A stretch of 64,000 nucleotides of DNA from Haliclona indistincta. Lineage: Eukaryota > Porifera > Demospongiae > Haplosclerida > Chalinidae. The translations under genes were made by a program, and so were the position numbers. Below are positions 11,855 to 22,838 of the stretch, in pieces. The stretch lies in the NCBI GenBank assembly GCA_964017065.1, contig OZ024783.1:2326772-2390771 (forward strand), given 5' to 3'. A model generated the notes under the pieces. It did not search any database. It was not told the DNA's origin and saw only the letters and a program-made list of their open reading frames with translations. Every line of letters begins with the position of its first letter. Positions within the stretch are counted from its first letter, which is position 1.

Positions 11855-13234
11855 CTAGCTAAGTGTCTCTACTCCCAGTTGAGAGTGAATTCGTTCCAGT
11901 CTAGTGTTGTTTCTCGAGTCATTGTCTCCCACCATCACCACCACACTCCCTCTCCTTCCCATCCTCCCAACTCGTCCCGCCAGGTGTACGTACTCCTGTG
12001 CATTCCGAGGTACCTCCATCAGGAACACTGTATCCACAAAACAGAAGTCTAGACCACGCACAGTCTGTTCAGTGCCTACAATAACATCGATCTCGCCTCT
12101 TTTCAATTTTGCGATAAACTGTTCGTACAGTTCAGGTAACAGGTTAATGTACAGAGCAGCACTTTTTAACCCTCTCTCGGCAAGACTGGCGACAAACTTG
12201 TTCATTGGAGTAGAAGCTTTGACGAAAACAAGAGCTGAGGTTAGCTCCGCCTTTTTGAAGTGATCCACTAAAGCAGTGAGTTTATCTGAATCGCCTTCCT
12301 CACACGAGCAGTGAATGACGTGATGTTCGATCGAGGGTGGTAGTGTAGCTCGCTCAATGGTGGATATCAGCTTCAGGCTTGCTCCCCAACCGATCTCAGA
12401 TAGTTCTGCCTTCAGAGCTCTATTGACGGTTGCTGAGGTGCATATCAAATCCATCTTTTGCCTCATGATACTCTCTACCAACACTCGTCCTGATCGTGGG
12501 TGGAGCTCCCTAACCTTTCTCCTCCTCCATTGTGATTTTTCAGGCACTGGCTGCAACAACTTGTCTCCTTCGTCTAAAACAATCCTTCTCACAGACTCAA
12601 ACTCGGTCTTGTTATCTCGAAACATCTTTAGCACAATTTTAGGCGTACCTATAAGAACATTTGGCTTTATTTCAGCAAATTTGTCTTTCTGTCTTTCTTC
12701 TCCTGGACCTGAGAATACCACAGCTACTCGCTGGCTGTCTTTGCGCTCGCCTGCTAGTTTTTTAGACCAGTAGTACACCTGTGTTGCTAGCTCACGTGTG
12801 GGCGTGAGGATTAACGATGTGAGACCGGGTCGATTGTCTTGAAGGGCAGGAATGAGATACGTGAGAGTCTTCCCCGTGCCTGTCTCCGCCTGAATCACGA
12901 GGCGCTGGTTCCTTGTGAGTGTCTCTGGAAGCGCCAAGCGTTGGATCGTTGTCGGAGTGACAATTCCATCTTGAGCGAGGCGTTTGCGCAGCGCTGTGGT
13001 GACGCCCAACTCCTTGAAGTTGTCGATTTCTAGTTTGCGCTGTTCTTCTGGGTCCCGCTCCTTCTCTTCGTTCAAATACTCCTCTATCGTGTAGAATTCC
13101 TTGTCTGGGACATCTGTGTTTGTGGAGAGCTGACAGAAGCGACGTAGCTGCCACGATCTGAAGCAAAATCTGGGACAATACTTGAACATTGCAGAGCAAC
13201 ACGTGGGTATGACGTCATCGACTCGCCATTGCAT
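11855..13234 (-). CDS. DEAD-box RNA helicase, probably mitochondrial (DDX28-like)
   Basis: Single exon, 459 aa from the first ATG. The Met at residue 16 (13189) gives a better mitochondrial presequence, rich in Arg, Phe and Cys with no acidic residues, and may be the real start. Helicase motifs are in order: I AETGTGKT (116-123), Ia PTREL (145-149), II DEGD (221-224), III SAT (267-269), and motif VI HLAGRVGRMGR near the C-terminus. Motif II reads DEGD instead of DEAD. ATP-dependent RNA remodelling is expected, perhaps in mitoribosome assembly as for DDX28, but orthology is not settled. It is divergent from ARMC2 with starts about 110 bases apart, and lies head-to-tail with the NLR 120 bases downstream. 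Confidence 0.88.
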   Translation of the reverse strand: MQWRVDDVIPTCCSAMFKYCPRFCFRSWQLRRFCQLSTNTDVPDKEFYTIEEYLNEEKERDPEEQRKLEIDNFKELGVTTALRKRLAQDGIVTPTTIQRLALPETLTRNQRLVIQAETGTGKTLTYLIPALQDNRPGLTSLILTPTRELATQVYYWSKKLAGERKDSQRVAVVFSGPGEERQKDKFAEIKPNVLIGTPKIVLKMFRDNKTEFESVRRIVLDEGDKLLQPVPEKSQWRRRKVRELHPRSGRVLVESIMRQKMDLICTSATVNRALKAELSEIGWGASLKLISTIERATLPPSIEHHVIHCSCEEGDSDKLTALVDHFKKAELTSALVFVKASTPMNKFVASLAERGLKSAALYINLLPELYEQFIAKLKRGEIDVIVGTEQTVRGLDFCFVDTVFLMEVPRNAQEYVHLAGRVGRMGRRGSVVVMVGDNDSRNNTRLERIHSQLGVETLS

Positions 13235-13343
13235 GCGCGTAAGCTCTAATTATGCGATGTTGTCATGGATACTATAAAGTAAAAATAAAACGTACCGCGA
13301 TCGATCGTCGATCGACTGTGCAGTCAGTTGCCTGAGGCGTTTC
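13235..13343. promoter_or_regulatory. Shared bidirectional promoter region, helicase / ARMC2
   Basis: Only 109 bases separate the first ATG of the minus-strand helicase from the plus-strand ARMC2 ATG, so both 5' UTRs and core promoters must fit here or overlap the genes. It includes an AT-rich run and the palindromic cgatcgatcgtcgatcg near 13298-13314. Confidence 0.5.
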
Positions 13344-13597
13344 ATGAAAATGGATGGGCTACCGCCTCTACCTCGCAAGAAGCAGACAGCAGCTTTCTAT
13401 GAGCTACCCAAGAGAGTGCAGTCAAGCTCTCGTGTCATCGAAGAAGCCAGGCAGTCGGTACGATATCTGCCTACTTCACGACCCTACACACCAGCACATT
13501 CGACTAGGAGCTTGTATGGAGGAGGAAATGGACCACCTGGACGACCACCATCAGTATTTAGGTGAGAAACAGTCTATCACCACCACTTGCTTAATGC

Positions 13598-13665
<68 letters not shown>

Positions 13666-14369
13666 GTCTCAGCCACAGTGTCTATCTTGATGAGCAAAGT
13701 CGTCCTTCTACATCCCAGAAACTTGCACCAATCCCTTTATCAAAGGCAAGCAACAACCTCTAACTAGAATACTGCCTTACCATACTCAATCTCTCTCCAA
13801 CAGGTTCCTGATGCCGTTAAGCTAGTTCCTCTCGCTCCGTCTCAATCCTATGCTAGTCTCTCTCCCTCTCCTCCTCCTTCCAGTGCTAGCATTTCAACTG
13901 CTGTAACCTCTGACAGAGAAATGCCCCAACTTATCGAAAGCAAGCACTCACCCGAAAGAAGCAGACGAGTTTCCTCAGCTACCCAATCGATAATGGCGTC
14001 TGTTGTAACAACTAAGAGAATCTCCTCGGCTGGTGATATTATCGATAAAAAGAAACAAACTAAAAAGGAGTTGAAAGGGAAGGAAGAGAAAATGGCGGTT
14101 CAAGAAGTGTGGGTGAAAGAAGTGGTGCCGTTGGTGGAGGTGATGGAGAAGGAGAGGGAGGATGTGGAGAGGTTGTGCAGCTTGTGTGAGGAGCTATGGA
14201 GGGTGTTGGAGAGCAATGATATGTTAGGAAGGACTGGAGGTAGAGCTGGGACAAAGAGACGATCACTGGTTCTGAAGTGTGTGTTCAAATTGCTCCATTT
14301 GAAAAACCCAAAACTGTTAATGAAGCTAGCAAAGATTATACTAGCAGTAAGACAGCTCCCTCTCTCTCT

Positions 14370-14408
<39 letters not shown>

Positions 14409-14496
14409 CCTCTCTCTCTCTTCCGCCCTCTCTCTCTCTTCCGCCCTCTCTCTCCCTCCCTCTCTCCCTTCCTCCTCTCTCTCTCTCTCCCTCTTT

Positions 14497-14565
<69 letters not shown>

Positions 14566-15839
14566 CTACCAATGAATTGATGCATTTCGATTGTTTCCTG
14601 CTTCTCTCTCAGATGAAAGTGACTGGTAAAAATCTCCAAAATGGTTGTAAACTAGTGTTTGCTTTGAGTAGAGAAGATACGAATGATCATCTCTTTATTG
14701 AAGAGAAAATATCAGGTTAAAAATGGAAGACTCATTTACTCGCACACTCACTCACTCACTCATTTTCCACTCACTCTCTCCCACTCACTCACTCACTGTC
14801 TCCCACTCGCTCACTCTCTCTCTCTTTCTCTCACTCACTCATTTTCCCACTCACTCACCTACTCACTCTCCCACTCACTCACTCTCTCATTCACTCACTC
14901 ACTCACTCTCACTCTCTCTCTCACTCACTCACTCTCTCTCTCACCCTCCCTCTCTTCCAGGTCTTCTCATCAATCTCCTACTCACCTGTGATCCACTCAA
15001 TGTGACTGATGCTGTAGTATACGGTGTGGGTACTCTCAAGCTACTAGCCAGTAACCCTCAACTCAGAGCAGAGCTAGAGACCGGTGGAGTGACAGACTTG
15101 GTACAGTACTATCTTGAACAATGCTCCTCACTGGTAAGACCAAGTATTGCAGTCAATAATAAAATATTTTTGTCATCCATCCTTGCGACGAAGCTTTAAC
15201 ACGTGAAGATTAAACACACTATGTGTATATGTGTTGTAAGTGCAGCTAGAAATGAAAATTGAACAACACGGAGTTAACCGACAAAAAATTTTATACTTGG
15301 TTTCATGACAGAGGTGTGATGGAATGTTTGCGCTGAATATAATGAGAAAAATGTGCTATGACTAGGTGACTGCCTACTGTTGGACAGGGTCCACGGATGA
15401 ATTTCGTGAAAGTATACAGATATTCGCATACTTTCACAAAATTCATCCGTGGACCCTGTCCAACAGTAGGCAGTCAGTCACCTTGTCACAGCGTGTTTTT
15501 CTCATTATATTCAGCGCAAACATTCCATCACACCTCTGTCATGAAACCAAGTATAGACGAAATTTTTTGATTAATAATGGTAGTGAGTCGATATGACCTT
15601 ATTATAATCTCTGAATATTAATATGGGAACTCCAGGTGTATTAAAGTTAAACCATGATTCATTGTGGTCCTTGCTTATTTCTTTACTTATTTTCTTCGTG
15701 TATAGTTATGAACTTGATTTGATTGTGTGTTGTTTTCAGGTCGAGCCATCGGACGAAGAACTAGCAAATACTGGATGTGTACTAGTCCAGGTATGGGACT
15801 GTGTGAGCGAGAGATTACACTATACCGTCCGTCTCTCTC

Positions 15840-15901
<62 letters not shown>

Positions 15902-15943
15902 TCTCACTCTCTCTCTCTCACTCTCTCTCTCTCACTCTCTCTC

Positions 15944-15979
<36 letters not shown>

Positions 15980-18045
15980 GTTGTCTGCTATGCTCAGGAA
16001 CCTATCTGACTCACCCTGTCTCTATCACTCATTCCACCCTCTCCTTCCCACTATCACTACCTCACTCACTCACCATCTCCACAACACTGAATTGATCTTC
16101 AATATGTCAAGATTTCTGAGGTAATGACCACTATAGACAGGTTCCACTGTACTGTTTGGTACCTAGCTAGCTGGCTGTTATAAGCAGACAGTGATCACTA
16201 TAGGCAGGTTCCACTGTACTGTTTGGTCCCTAGCTAGCTGACTGTTATAAGCAGACAGTGATCACTATAGACAGGTTCCACTGTACTGTTTGGTCCCTAG
16301 CTAGCTGACTGTTATAAGCAGACAGTGATCACTATAGGCAGGTTCCACTGTACTGTTTGGTCCCTAGCTAGCTGACTGTTATAAGCAGACAGTGATCACT
16401 ATAGACAGGTTCCACTGTACTGTTTGGTCCCTAGCTAGCTGGCTGTTATAAGCAGGCAGTGACCACTATAGACAGGTTCCACTGTACTGTTTGGTCCCTA
16501 GCTAGCTGACTGTTATAAGCAGACAGTGATCACTATAGACAGGTTCCTCTGTACTGTTTGGTCCCTAGCTAGCTGACTGTTATAAGCAGGCAGTGATCAC
16601 TATAGGCAGGTTCCACTGTACTGTTTGGTCCCTAGCTAACTGGCTGTTATAAGCAGGCAGTGACCACTATAGACAGGTTCCACTGTACTGTTTGGTCCCT
16701 AGCTAGCTGGCTGTTATAAGCAGACAGTGATCACTATAGACAGGTTCCACTGTACTGTTTGGTCCCTAGCTAGCTGACTGTTATAAGCAGGCAGTGATCA
16801 CTATAGGCAGGTTCCACTGTACTGTTTGGTCCCTAGCTAGCTGACTGTTATAAGCAGGCAGTGATCACTATAGGCAGGTTCCACTGTACTGTTTGGTCCC
16901 TAGCTAGCTGACTGTTATAAGCAGACAGTGATCACTATAGACAGGTTCCACTGTACTGTTTGGTCCCTAGCTAGCTGACTGTTATAAGCAGACAGTGATC
17001 ACTATAGACAGGTTCCACTGTACTGTTTGGTCCCTAGCTAACTGGCTGTTATAAGCAGGCAGTGACCACTATAGACAGGTTCCACTGTACTGTTTGGTCC
17101 CTAGCTAGCTGGCTGTTATAAGCAGGCAGTGATCACTATAGACAGGTTCCACTGTACTGTTTGGTCCCTAGCTAGCTGACTGTTATAAGCAGGCAGTGAT
17201 CACTATAGGCAGGTTCCACTGTACTGTTTGGTCCCTAGCTAGCTGACTGTTATAAGCAGGCAGTGATCACTATAGGCAGGTTCCACTGTACTGTTTGGTC
17301 CCTAGCTAGCTGACTGTTATAAGCAGACAGTGATCACTATAGACAGGTTCTACTGTACTGTTTGGTCCCTAGCTAGCTGACTGTTATAAGCAGGCAGTGA
17401 TCACTATAGACAGGTTCCACTGTACTGTTTGGTCCCTAGCTAGCTGACTGTTATAAGCAGGCAGTGATCACTATAGGCAGGTTCCACTGTACTGTTTGGT
17501 CCCTAGCTAACTGGCTGTTATAAGCAGGCAGTGACCACTATAGACAGGTTCCACTGTACTGTTTGGTCCCTAGCTAGCTGGCTGTTATAAGCAGACAGTG
17601 ATCACTATAGACAGGTTCCACTGTACTGTTTGGTCCCTAGCTAGCTGACTGTTATAAGCAGGCAGTGATCACTATAGGCAGGTTCCACTGTACTGTTTGG
17701 TCCCTAGCTAGCTGACTGTTATAAGCAGGCAGTGACCACTATAGACAGGTTCCACTGTACTGTTTGGTCTCTTTCCTCACTGCAGTAAACTCAGTCTTCA
17801 TAAGCAGTCTTGTGCAACTATCATCAACTGTACCGAATTGCTGTCATTGTCGTGCGTTCTTCTATCAACTCACATCAATAATCCAGTGAGTTTATACCAC
17901 TCTACTACAACTGAAATGAAAACATCATGACAAGCAATGCCTCTCTCACACACACTCTCTCTCCTTTCCCCCTATCCCTCTCTCTATTTCTCTCTCCTTT
18001 CCCTCTCTCTCTCTCTTCTTCCCTCACTCACTCTCTCACACTCAT

Positions 18046-18131
<86 letters not shown>

Positions 18132-18161
18132 CTCACTCTCTCACTCATTCACTCCCTCCCT

Positions 18162-18231
<70 letters not shown>

Positions 18232-19513
18232 CCCCGCTCTCTCTCTTAGGATATTTCTGTCCGCCTTGGTTTCTTCCTTGGTAACATCACAGCTGAGAGT
18301 CATCTCACTAGCTGGTCACTGTGTGAGTCAGACAGCTTACTACCTATCACTGAGAATCTGATGGATCACTACCTGACCATCTTGGTCAGAGAAGAAGAGA
18401 TAGAGACAACAGATGATGGTGTGCTGACAAGACCTGAAGATGTGCTGATTAAAGTTGGTTAACTCACTCACTCACCCACCCACTCACCCTCTCACTCACT
18501 CACCCACTTACTCTCACTCACTCACTAACTCACTCACTCACTCACTCACCCTCTCGCTCGCTCACTCACTCACTCACTCACTCACTCACTCACTCACTCA
18601 CTCACTCACTCACTCACTCACTCACTCACTCACTCACTCACTCACTCACCCTCTCACTCACTCACCCACTCACTCACTCACCCACTCACTCACTCACCCA
18701 CTCACTCTCTCGCTCACTCACTCACCCTCTCACTCACTCACTCACTCACACACCCACCCTATCACTCACCCACCCACTCGCTCACTCACTCCCTCACTCA
18801 CTCACCCACTCCACAGGCTGCTCGTCTTCTTGCTAATCTCTCAGTCCATGATAGAGTGGCTGGTGATATATCAAACAGCAGTGCAGCAGTTGAGCTCATC
18901 ATGAGAATACTCAGTGAGTGACTTTACTACAGTATAGCAGGAAATTTTCGCGGAAAAAAACTTTCGCGAATTACAGGCTATTTCCGAAAATAAATATTAT
19001 CTGCGAATGTCTTATTTTTTGTTGACAGAGATAGGGCAATAGTGCTGATTCGCAAAAATATTCTTCGTGAAATGTTCTATCTCGCGCATTCGCGAAAATT
19101 TCCCGCTATACGGTATGTAACTACAGTGAATAAAATTATTTTTGTATGTGTAAAATTTTAAAAACAAAATTTTTATGTTGTTGCTCTTTTCTCTCTTTTC
19201 TTGTTTTTCTTGCTCGTCTCATTCTTCCCTCTTCTCTTCTCCAGCTGAGGTATCAGTGTCTCAGTACAATGAGCTCATCTTCAACACACTAGCTCTTCTC
19301 AATAACCTCACCTACTACTGCTCTGATGGCTGCTGTCTGGACTCATATCGCAATGACATCACTCTCTGTGAGTAGCAACTAGCACACTGTAGTGTAAAAG
19401 CTAGTACACAATATGACGTGCGCAGTGACTTGCACTGTGTTGCCTTAGTCAGAGAGTAGTTTCCATTGCATGATTACTGGTTCATATGCACTTCGATTCA
19501 TTGAGATCTAAAT

Positions 19514-19590
<77 letters not shown>

Positions 19591-19594
19591 CCCT

Positions 19595-19643
<49 letters not shown>

Positions 19644-19665
19644 CTCCCTCCCTCCCTCCCCCCTC

Positions 19666-19721
<56 letters not shown>

Positions 19722-19804
19722 CCTCCCTCCCTCCCTCCCTCCCTCCCTCCCTCCCTCCCTCCCTCCCTCCCTCTCTCTCTCTCTCTCTCCCTCCCTCCCT
19801 CCCT

Positions 19805-19844
<40 letters not shown>

Positions 19845-20138
19845 GTATAGTGATGGTCGAGTTTTTGTTTGAGGATAATAGTGATGTGATGCTGGAGTGC
19901 TGTCGTGTTCTGGGAAATTTCTCAAGACATGCTGACGTGAGAACAACATTAGCAGAGAAGAGAGGTGAAGACTCACTCACTCATCACTCACTCACTCGCT
20001 CACACATTCATTTGCTCACCCACTGACTCACTCAGCCATCCACCCACCCACCTACCCTCCCAGGCTCCCACCCAACAACTCACTCACACACTCTCTCTCT
20101 CTCCTCTCTCCCTCTCTCTCCTCTCTTCTCTCTCTCTC

Positions 20139-20182
<44 letters not shown>

Positions 20183-21390
20183 CGTCTCCCTCTTCCCCTC
20201 TCTCCCTCTCTCCCTCTCTCCCTCCTTCCCCCTCTCTCTCAGTTGATGAGCTAATGGTTACATTGCTTGATTCTAAACATGTTGAACTAGTCTACTCATC
20301 ATGTGGTGTCCTGATAAACCTGTTGTCAGTCCCTCAACACAGATCAATACTCACTGAGAACAATGGAGTCAGAAAGTCAGTTGAATACATTGTCATGATC
20401 ACTCATCATTGGTTTGCTTCTTTGTCGTTTTGTTGTCACACAGGTTGGTGGATGTTTTGACCCATTTTGGGCGACAGGACTGGCAGTTAGCTAGCTTAGT
20501 GTGCAAGACACTCTGGAACTACAGGTAAGCTGTGTAAAGGAGATTGAGAGAGAAGGAGAGAATGAAAGATATGAGGGTAGATGTAGAGATGCCGTAGTGT
20601 GAATAAGTCTTCTCTATCTGATCTAGTGAGAACATCACTACTGCTGTGTCATGCTTCGGCAAAGAAGAGGCTGACATTCTGATACACCTTCTAGAAGACT
20701 ATCTTGGTATGTGTGAAAACATACACACATACAGCACACACTGGCTTATCTCTCTGCAATAGTTTTCCCCTTGTGTGCATTCTTGAATTTCTTTTTGGCT
20801 ACATTGAAAGCACTTTTCAGCACAATAGTTGTCACGTCAATTTTTTAGTCACACACTTTTGTTACTGCACAAGATAATTTTTGTCTTCTCTCCCTCTCTC
20901 TCTCTCTCTCTCCTCTCTTTCTCTCCTCTCTCTCTCCTCCCCTCTCTCTCTCTGTCCCTCCCTCTCTCTCTGTCCCTCCCTCTCTCTCTGTCCCTCTCTC
21001 TCTGTCCCTCTCTCTCTCTCTCTCCCTCTCCCTCCCTCCCTCCCTCCCTCCCTCCCTCCCTCTCTCTCTCTCTCTCCCTCTCCCTCTCCCTCTCTCTCCC
21101 TCCTCTCTCTCTCCCTCTCTCTCTCTCATCTCTCTCTCCCTCCCTCTCTCTCCCTCCCTCTCTCTCTTCCTCCCTCCCTCTCTGCAGATCCAGTAACAGC
21201 TTTCATGAGTTTCAACGGAGACAGTGAAGAAATGGAGCTGAGCAACGACACAGCAGCCACATCGTCATCACAAGCACACTCGAGTCACCACCACCAGCAG
21301 CAGCAGATGTGGGAGAACGAGTTTGTACCAGTCGCTCGTAGTCTCTTGAACAGAATTCAACACCAACACACTCACATAGAACCACATTAG
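13344..21390 (+). CDS. ARMC2: Armadillo repeat-containing protein 2
   Basis: Sixteen exons give 813 aa: 13344-13561, 13667-13745, 13804-14346, 14613-14715, 14961-15133, 15740-15790, 15981-16120, 17786-17885, 18250-18453, 18817-18913, 19245-19367, 19851-19964, 20243-20375, 20444-20524, 20627-20706, 21188-21390. All phases agree. The N-terminus (IEEARQSVR...SRPYTP) and the C-terminus (WENEF.PVA..LLNRIQ) match ARMC2 of other animals (~870 aa), with armadillo-type helical repeats between (e.g. AARLLANLSV, VYGVGTLKLLASN). ARMC2 is needed in cilia and sperm flagella, as an intraflagellar-transport adaptor for radial spokes. The donor of intron 2 appears to be GC (AAG|GCAAGC). Most introns hold CT-rich arrays abutting the acceptor. 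The 13350 ATG is an alternative start. Confidence 0.93.
13601..13662 (+). repeat. (CT)n array at the 3' end of ARMC2 intron 1
   Basis: About 30 CT units run directly into the acceptor ccag at 13663-13666. Confidence 0.95.
14357..14562 (+). repeat. CT/CCCT array in ARMC2 intron 3
   Basis: Pure pyrimidine on the sense strand apart from short ttccgc interruptions. It ends about 50 bases before the exon 4 acceptor. Confidence 0.95.
14735..14958 (+). repeat. (CTCA)n/(CT)n array filling ARMC2 intron 4
   Basis: Tetranucleotide ctca runs mixed with ct runs up to the acceptor at 14960. Confidence 0.95.
15282..15569. mobile_element. Long palindrome in ARMC2 intron 5
   Basis: Two arms of ~130-140 bases are near-exact reverse complements, reaching from aaaaaattttatacttgg (15283) to its complement ending near 15569, around a short loop near 15420. 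This is a foldback or MITE-type insertion; there is no coding content. Confidence 0.8.
15830..15978 (+). repeat. (CT)n with (CA)n in ARMC2 intron 6
   Basis: CT repeats with an internal CA run near 15888-15900, continuing into the acceptor at 15980. Confidence 0.95.
16126..17769. repeat. 67-bp minisatellite, about 24.5 copies, forming ARMC2 intron 7
   Basis: The period is exactly 67 (e.g. ctatagacag at 16131, ctataggcag at 16198). The array starts about five bases after the donor and ends about 16 bases before the acceptor, so it is almost the whole intron. Units vary at a handful of sites (gacagg/ggcagg, ctgactg/ctggctg, tgatcact/tgaccact). A rarer ctaactgg variant recurs at 16635, 17037 and 17506, that is 6 and 7 units apart, which points to block duplications. 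The reverse complement of the unit contains tacagtggaacctgtctata, very close to the end of the MITE at 27275. Confidence 0.95.
17936..18246 (+). repeat. CT/CCCT array in ARMC2 intron 8
   Basis: About 300 bases of pyrimidine repeats ending at the acceptor ttag (18246-18249). Confidence 0.95.
18461..18812 (+). repeat. (ACTC)n array filling ARMC2 intron 9
   Basis: Tandem actc units with occasional accc and gctc variants from a few bases after the donor to the acceptor ccacag. Confidence 0.95.
18930..19113. mobile_element. 184-bp TA-flanked MITE in ARMC2 intron 10
   Basis: The termini cagtatagcaggaaattttc and its imperfect complement (gaaaatttcccgctatacgg) are flanked by TA on both sides (18928-18929 and 19114-19115), as for Tc1/mariner-type elements. 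The interior is rich in ttcgcgaa motifs. Confidence 0.8.
19517..19843 (+). repeat. CT/CCCT array in ARMC2 intron 11
   Basis: About 330 bases of pyrimidine repeats ending just before the acceptor gtatag at 19850. Confidence 0.95.
19970..20241 (+). repeat. CTCA/CT array filling ARMC2 intron 12
   Basis: Starts with ctcact units and becomes ct/ccct before the acceptor at 20242. Confidence 0.9.
20889..21186 (+). repeat. CT/CCCT array in ARMC2 intron 15
   Basis: Pyrimidine repeats with scattered tg steps reach the acceptor tgcag at 21187. Confidence 0.95.
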
Positions 21391-21714
21391 TCAAATTTTG
21401 TATGATCGTAGTTCAAATTTATTTCATGTGCAGTCTATATTTATGATCACCCATTGCCCCTTTGTATTTTATTTTTGATAAAACAGTAAACATCTTAATT
21501 TGCAGTCAAATCTAACTAGGCAGCTTGTAGCTGGATCATTATCAACTTCTACAGCTAGCTTGCCCTATCACTAACCCCTCCACAACTGGGAGCTGGTTGG
21601 TTCTACCTTCAATTCGAATTTGTCTTTCTCAGATGCTAAATTGGTATTAAGACGTGTACAATTATTTTCGACAGATGTCTCAATCGTAAAGGCGTAATGA
21701 AAATTGTTTTGTAT

Positions 21715-21720
21715 AATAAA
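21715..21720 (+). terminator. ARMC2 polyadenylation signal AATAAA
   Basis: Canonical hexamer about 325 bases after the ARMC2 stop. One base separates it from the opposite-strand signal. Confidence 0.65.
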
Positions 21721-21721
21721 G

Positions 21722-21727
21722 TTTATT
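21722..21727 (-). terminator. TRABD polyadenylation signal (AATAAA on minus strand)
   Basis: tttatt on the plus strand lies 59 bases beyond the TRABD stop, so the two convergent transcripts are expected to overlap at their 3' ends. Confidence 0.6.
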
Positions 21728-21785
21728 TTATGAAATGTAGATTTGATAGCACATGTATTTTAGTGATGAATGATCGTACGGTGCT

Positions 21786-22748
21786 TTAAGAGTTCCGCCA
21801 TTGAATTGGAGAGAAGAGAGATGAGTGAGGGAAAGGGTTGAGCAAGAGGCCGCGGTTACTAGCAGATCGTAGCAATCGTCCTCCACACCAGAACATGGCG
21901 GCACACAGCAGACCGAGGCAGCCGTACTTAACAGACAACCAGAAATAGACAGATAACCGGGAAGGAGGTGGAACCACTAAGAGATGACGGATATCACATG
22001 CCTTCATCCAGTACGACTCTATCCCTGTCACATGACCTATCCCGACCACGCCCACAACTTTCCGTGGTGGTCCGTACGGTTCCTCCACACAATTAGCAGC
22101 CCTCATCAAAGAGTGTGCCAGAATCTGATCCCGCTCGTCCACGAAGACTTTTGACAAACTCGGCAACTCAGAGGATAGTTCTCCTATGAGCAAAGACACC
22201 ATGTCACGGCTCTTCATCTTCTCAATCTCTTCCGGCGTGATCTCTGGCTCGTTGATCAGAGAGTGAGTGAGCATGTAGACGAACTTGATCCTCTGCCATA
22301 GAGTCAAAAAGTGCAGCGCCCTTTTAAAAGTCACACCAATCATGCGATCCCCTAGCACAATGGTGCTGTTCAGTTTAGCCCCTTCTTCAAAACCAGCTCT
22401 AAATTCTCCTCCAGGAGCGATGCCTAGTTTGTCCATTATGTTCCCGGAAAGCTTCAGAAACACGGCATGTGTGATTCCCACGACCAGCCCTTCCCGTTGG
22501 ATTATTCCTCTAATGTTCTCCCAGCTCAGTGAGCTCGCTCGCTGACGAATCTGCTCATCAGAAACAGTGAGGACAACCTTCCTAGCACTGCACAGCTCCA
22601 GTACCACGACTTGAGGCCTCACAGACCGAATGGTTCGTCTCACGTCTTCTATACTGTCCTTGCTAAAGTGTGCCGTCCCTACCAACGTCACAGTAGATCC
22701 GTTTGGGCAGCGAAGAACAGTAACGGTGTCCGAAGCAGCGTTCGCCAT
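21786..22748 (-). CDS. TRABD: TraB domain-containing protein
   Basis: Single exon, 320 aa (vertebrate TRABD is ~376 aa). It has the TraB/PrgY family marks: GTAHFS at residues 24-29, the VVLELC segment with the conserved Glu near 51, and VGIGHVTGI near residue 245. A hydrophobic stretch near 268-290 (SVYFWLSVKYGCLGLLCAA) is a likely C-terminal membrane anchor. TraB-fold proteins include metalloprotease-like enzymes (Tiki) and bacterial pheromone shutdown proteins; the biochemical role of TRABD is poorly known. It is divergent from PSMG1 (90 bases between ATGs) and convergent with ARMC2. Confidence 0.9.
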   Translation of the reverse strand: MANAASDTVTVLRCPNGSTVTLVGTAHFSKDSIEDVRRTIRSVRPQVVVLELCSARKVVLTVSDEQIRQRASSLSWENIRGIIQREGLVVGITHAVFLKLSGNIMDKLGIAPGGEFRAGFEEGAKLNSTIVLGDRMIGVTFKRALHFLTLWQRIKFVYMLTHSLINEPEITPEEIEKMKSRDMVSLLIGELSSELPSLSKVFVDERDQILAHSLMRAANCVEEPYGPPRKVVGVVGIGHVTGIESYWMKACDIRHLLVVPPPSRLSVYFWLSVKYGCLGLLCAAMFWCGGRLLRSASNRGLLLNPFPHSSLFSPIQWRNS

Positions 22749-22838
22749 GTTCCTTTTGTTGCAAAATTAGGAAGAGATCGACCACAAAATTTAAATAAAA
22801 ATTTGACATCTTATAATTTAGGGGCGACCTCAGACAGC
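22749..22838. promoter_or_regulatory. Shared promoter region, TRABD / PSMG1
   Basis: Ninety bases between divergent ATGs. AT-rich in the middle, with no clear TATA box that I would assign to one side. Confidence 0.5.

Noticed and set aside
12792..13202. Second open frame of 136 codons on the minus strand within the helicase gene
   Set aside because: It overlaps the helicase coding sequence in another frame and has no domain support.
16126..17769. Regular repeats resembling a CRISPR array
   Set aside because: Units are head-to-tail with no unique spacers, and they lie in a eukaryotic intron.
19482..19976. Long open frames made of Ser/Leu or Arg/Glu repeats within ARMC2 and coherin introns
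   Set aside because: They are translations of CT/GA simple repeats inside well-supported introns and have no domain content.
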